In this document: one piece after another, positions 63,319 to 64,000 of the stretch
How positions within the stretch are numbered: position 1 is the first letter of the stretch
Layout: each line of letters opens with the position of its first letter
NCBI RefSeq assembly: GCF_024623185.1
Contig: NZ_JANJZK010000004.1
Location: 1-64,000 of the forward strand
DNA from: Anaerofustis stercorihominis
GTDB lineage: Bacteria; Bacillota; Clostridia; Eubacteriales; Anaerofustaceae
Length of the DNA stretch: 64,000 bases
Direction: 5' to 3'
Notes under the pieces: model-generated
The model's input: only the letters and a program-made list of their open reading frames with translations
What the model was told of the DNA's origin: nothing
The model's database searches: none
Position numbers and translations under genes: made by a program

Positions 63319-64000
63319 TTATATAATTTTTACAAGTATCATTGCAAGTCCAAGAACAGCAAGAACTATACCCGTTATCCTGTTTAACTTTTCGGGAGTT
63401 GATTTATTTGCAAATAATGCAGCCACTCTCGCACCTACAAATGTAGCTATTATACAAGTTATAAGAGCAGGTATATCCGGGGTAGTACTTATGGCAGTGT
63501 GAGATAAAAATCCTGTAAGTGCAGTAAAAGTCATGATGAAAACACTTGTACCGACAGCAGTCTTAAGTTCATATCCAAGAACACTCGTTAAAATAAGAAG
63601 CATCATCATACCGCCTCCGGCACCTATAAATCCGCATATAAAACCAATCAGTATACCACAAATAATAGAACTTATGATCATGGATTTTTTATCTTTTTTC
63701 TCCAAATTTTCTTTGGTAGTCATAACGGGTTTTACTATAAATTTGATACCCAGTAAAAATGTCATGAATACAGAAAAACTACCCATTGTGGAATTGGGTA
63801 CTATTGAAGCTATATAACTTCCCACGACGGTAAATATCAAAACAGCGATAAGCATTATAATCCCGTTTTTAATATCTATATTTTTATTTTTGTAATATAT
63901 GTAAGCAGAAACTGCAGAAGCTAAAACATCCGAAGCCAACGCGATAGAAACAGCTTCATACGCATTAAATCCCAAGAATGTAATAAGCATTGGAGAAATT
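63319..64000 (-). CDS. TauE/SafE family sulfite exporter-like permease, N-terminus cut off
   Basis: At least 227 residues, running off the right edge. An ATG exists at 63990, but the frame stays open to the window end and the family's glycine-rich first helix is missing, so the true start lies outside. SIICGILIGFICGFIGAGGGMMMLLIL is the TauE/SafE repeat motif, here in the second half, and VGTSVFIMTFTALTGFLSH follows. Exports sulfur-containing or other small anions. Thirty-five bases before the DUF2148 gene on the same strand, so probably co-transcribed. Confidence 0.85.
   Translation of the reverse strand, partial: ISPMLITFLGFNAYEAVSIALASDVLASAVSAYIYYKNKNIDIKNGIIMLIAVLIFTVVGSYIASIVPNSTMGSFSVFMTFLLGIKFIVKPVMTTKENLEKKDKKSMIISSIICGILIGFICGFIGAGGGMMMLLILTSVLGYELKTAVGTSVFIMTFTALTGFLSHTAISTTPDIPALITCIIATFVGARVAALFANKSTPEKLNRITGIVLAVLGLAMILVKII

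Overview
The window is AT-rich with short intergenic gaps, strong AGGAGG-type ribosome binding sites, frequent TTG and GTG starts and many intrinsic terminators. The gene content (type III glutamine synthetase, ferredoxin-domain redox proteins, ECF vitamin transporter S components, an ANTAR antiterminator, ParAB with consensus parS) points to the chromosome of a low-GC anaerobic Bacillota, most likely class Clostridia. No marker in the window fixes the genus. There are no prophages, IS elements or CRISPR arrays.

Left part (0-12.5 kb): a truncated tRNA, an alcohol dehydrogenase, then a nitrogen-assimilation island. On the minus strand are type III glutamine synthetase and an ammonium transporter fused to a PII domain. 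Facing away on the plus strand is a glutamate synthase split into three proteins (glutaminase, ferredoxin-FMN core, GXGXG domain), then type I glutamine synthetase and an ANTAR-domain regulator. Promoter-proximal hairpins that overlap terminators in the leaders suggest that the ANTAR protein switches these units by antitermination.

12.5-25.7 kb: a six-gene minus-strand operon (ECF S component, coaX, dusB, yicC, a GNAT acetyltransferase, gmk). Its leader shares two conserved blocks with the leader of a frameshifted S-component paralog, making a candidate riboswitch. A nitroreductase, an XRE regulator, a hybrid histidine kinase, a tandem-GntR protein and a thioesterase-rlmH-DUF1275 operon follow.

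25.8-34.5 kb: a chromosome-segregation region with parA, parB, a charged-tail membrane protein, cvpA-like and DUF951 genes, plus three perfect parS sites. A 1.2 kb very AT-rich gap separates it from guaB-guaA. Genes to the left mostly run leftward and those just to the right run rightward, as expected near a replication origin, but I see no DnaA-box cluster.

34.6-37.8 kb: a restriction-modification island with two methyltransferases and two nucleases, including a DpnII-type GATC pair. Its arginine codons differ from the neighbours, suggesting transfer.

37.9-64 kb: agmatinase-family hydrolase with a YjiH-type transporter, DUF362, several membrane proteins, a LOG/uridine phosphorylase/ATPase group, a TetR-methyltransferase pair, dgt, a CDF transporter, a complete 2-aminoethylphosphonate uptake and degradation operon, a two-part ThrE exporter, a Rieske-FAD oxidoreductase, an EFR1-type flavodoxin-ferredoxin, a DUF2148 protein and a truncated TauE/SafE transporter.
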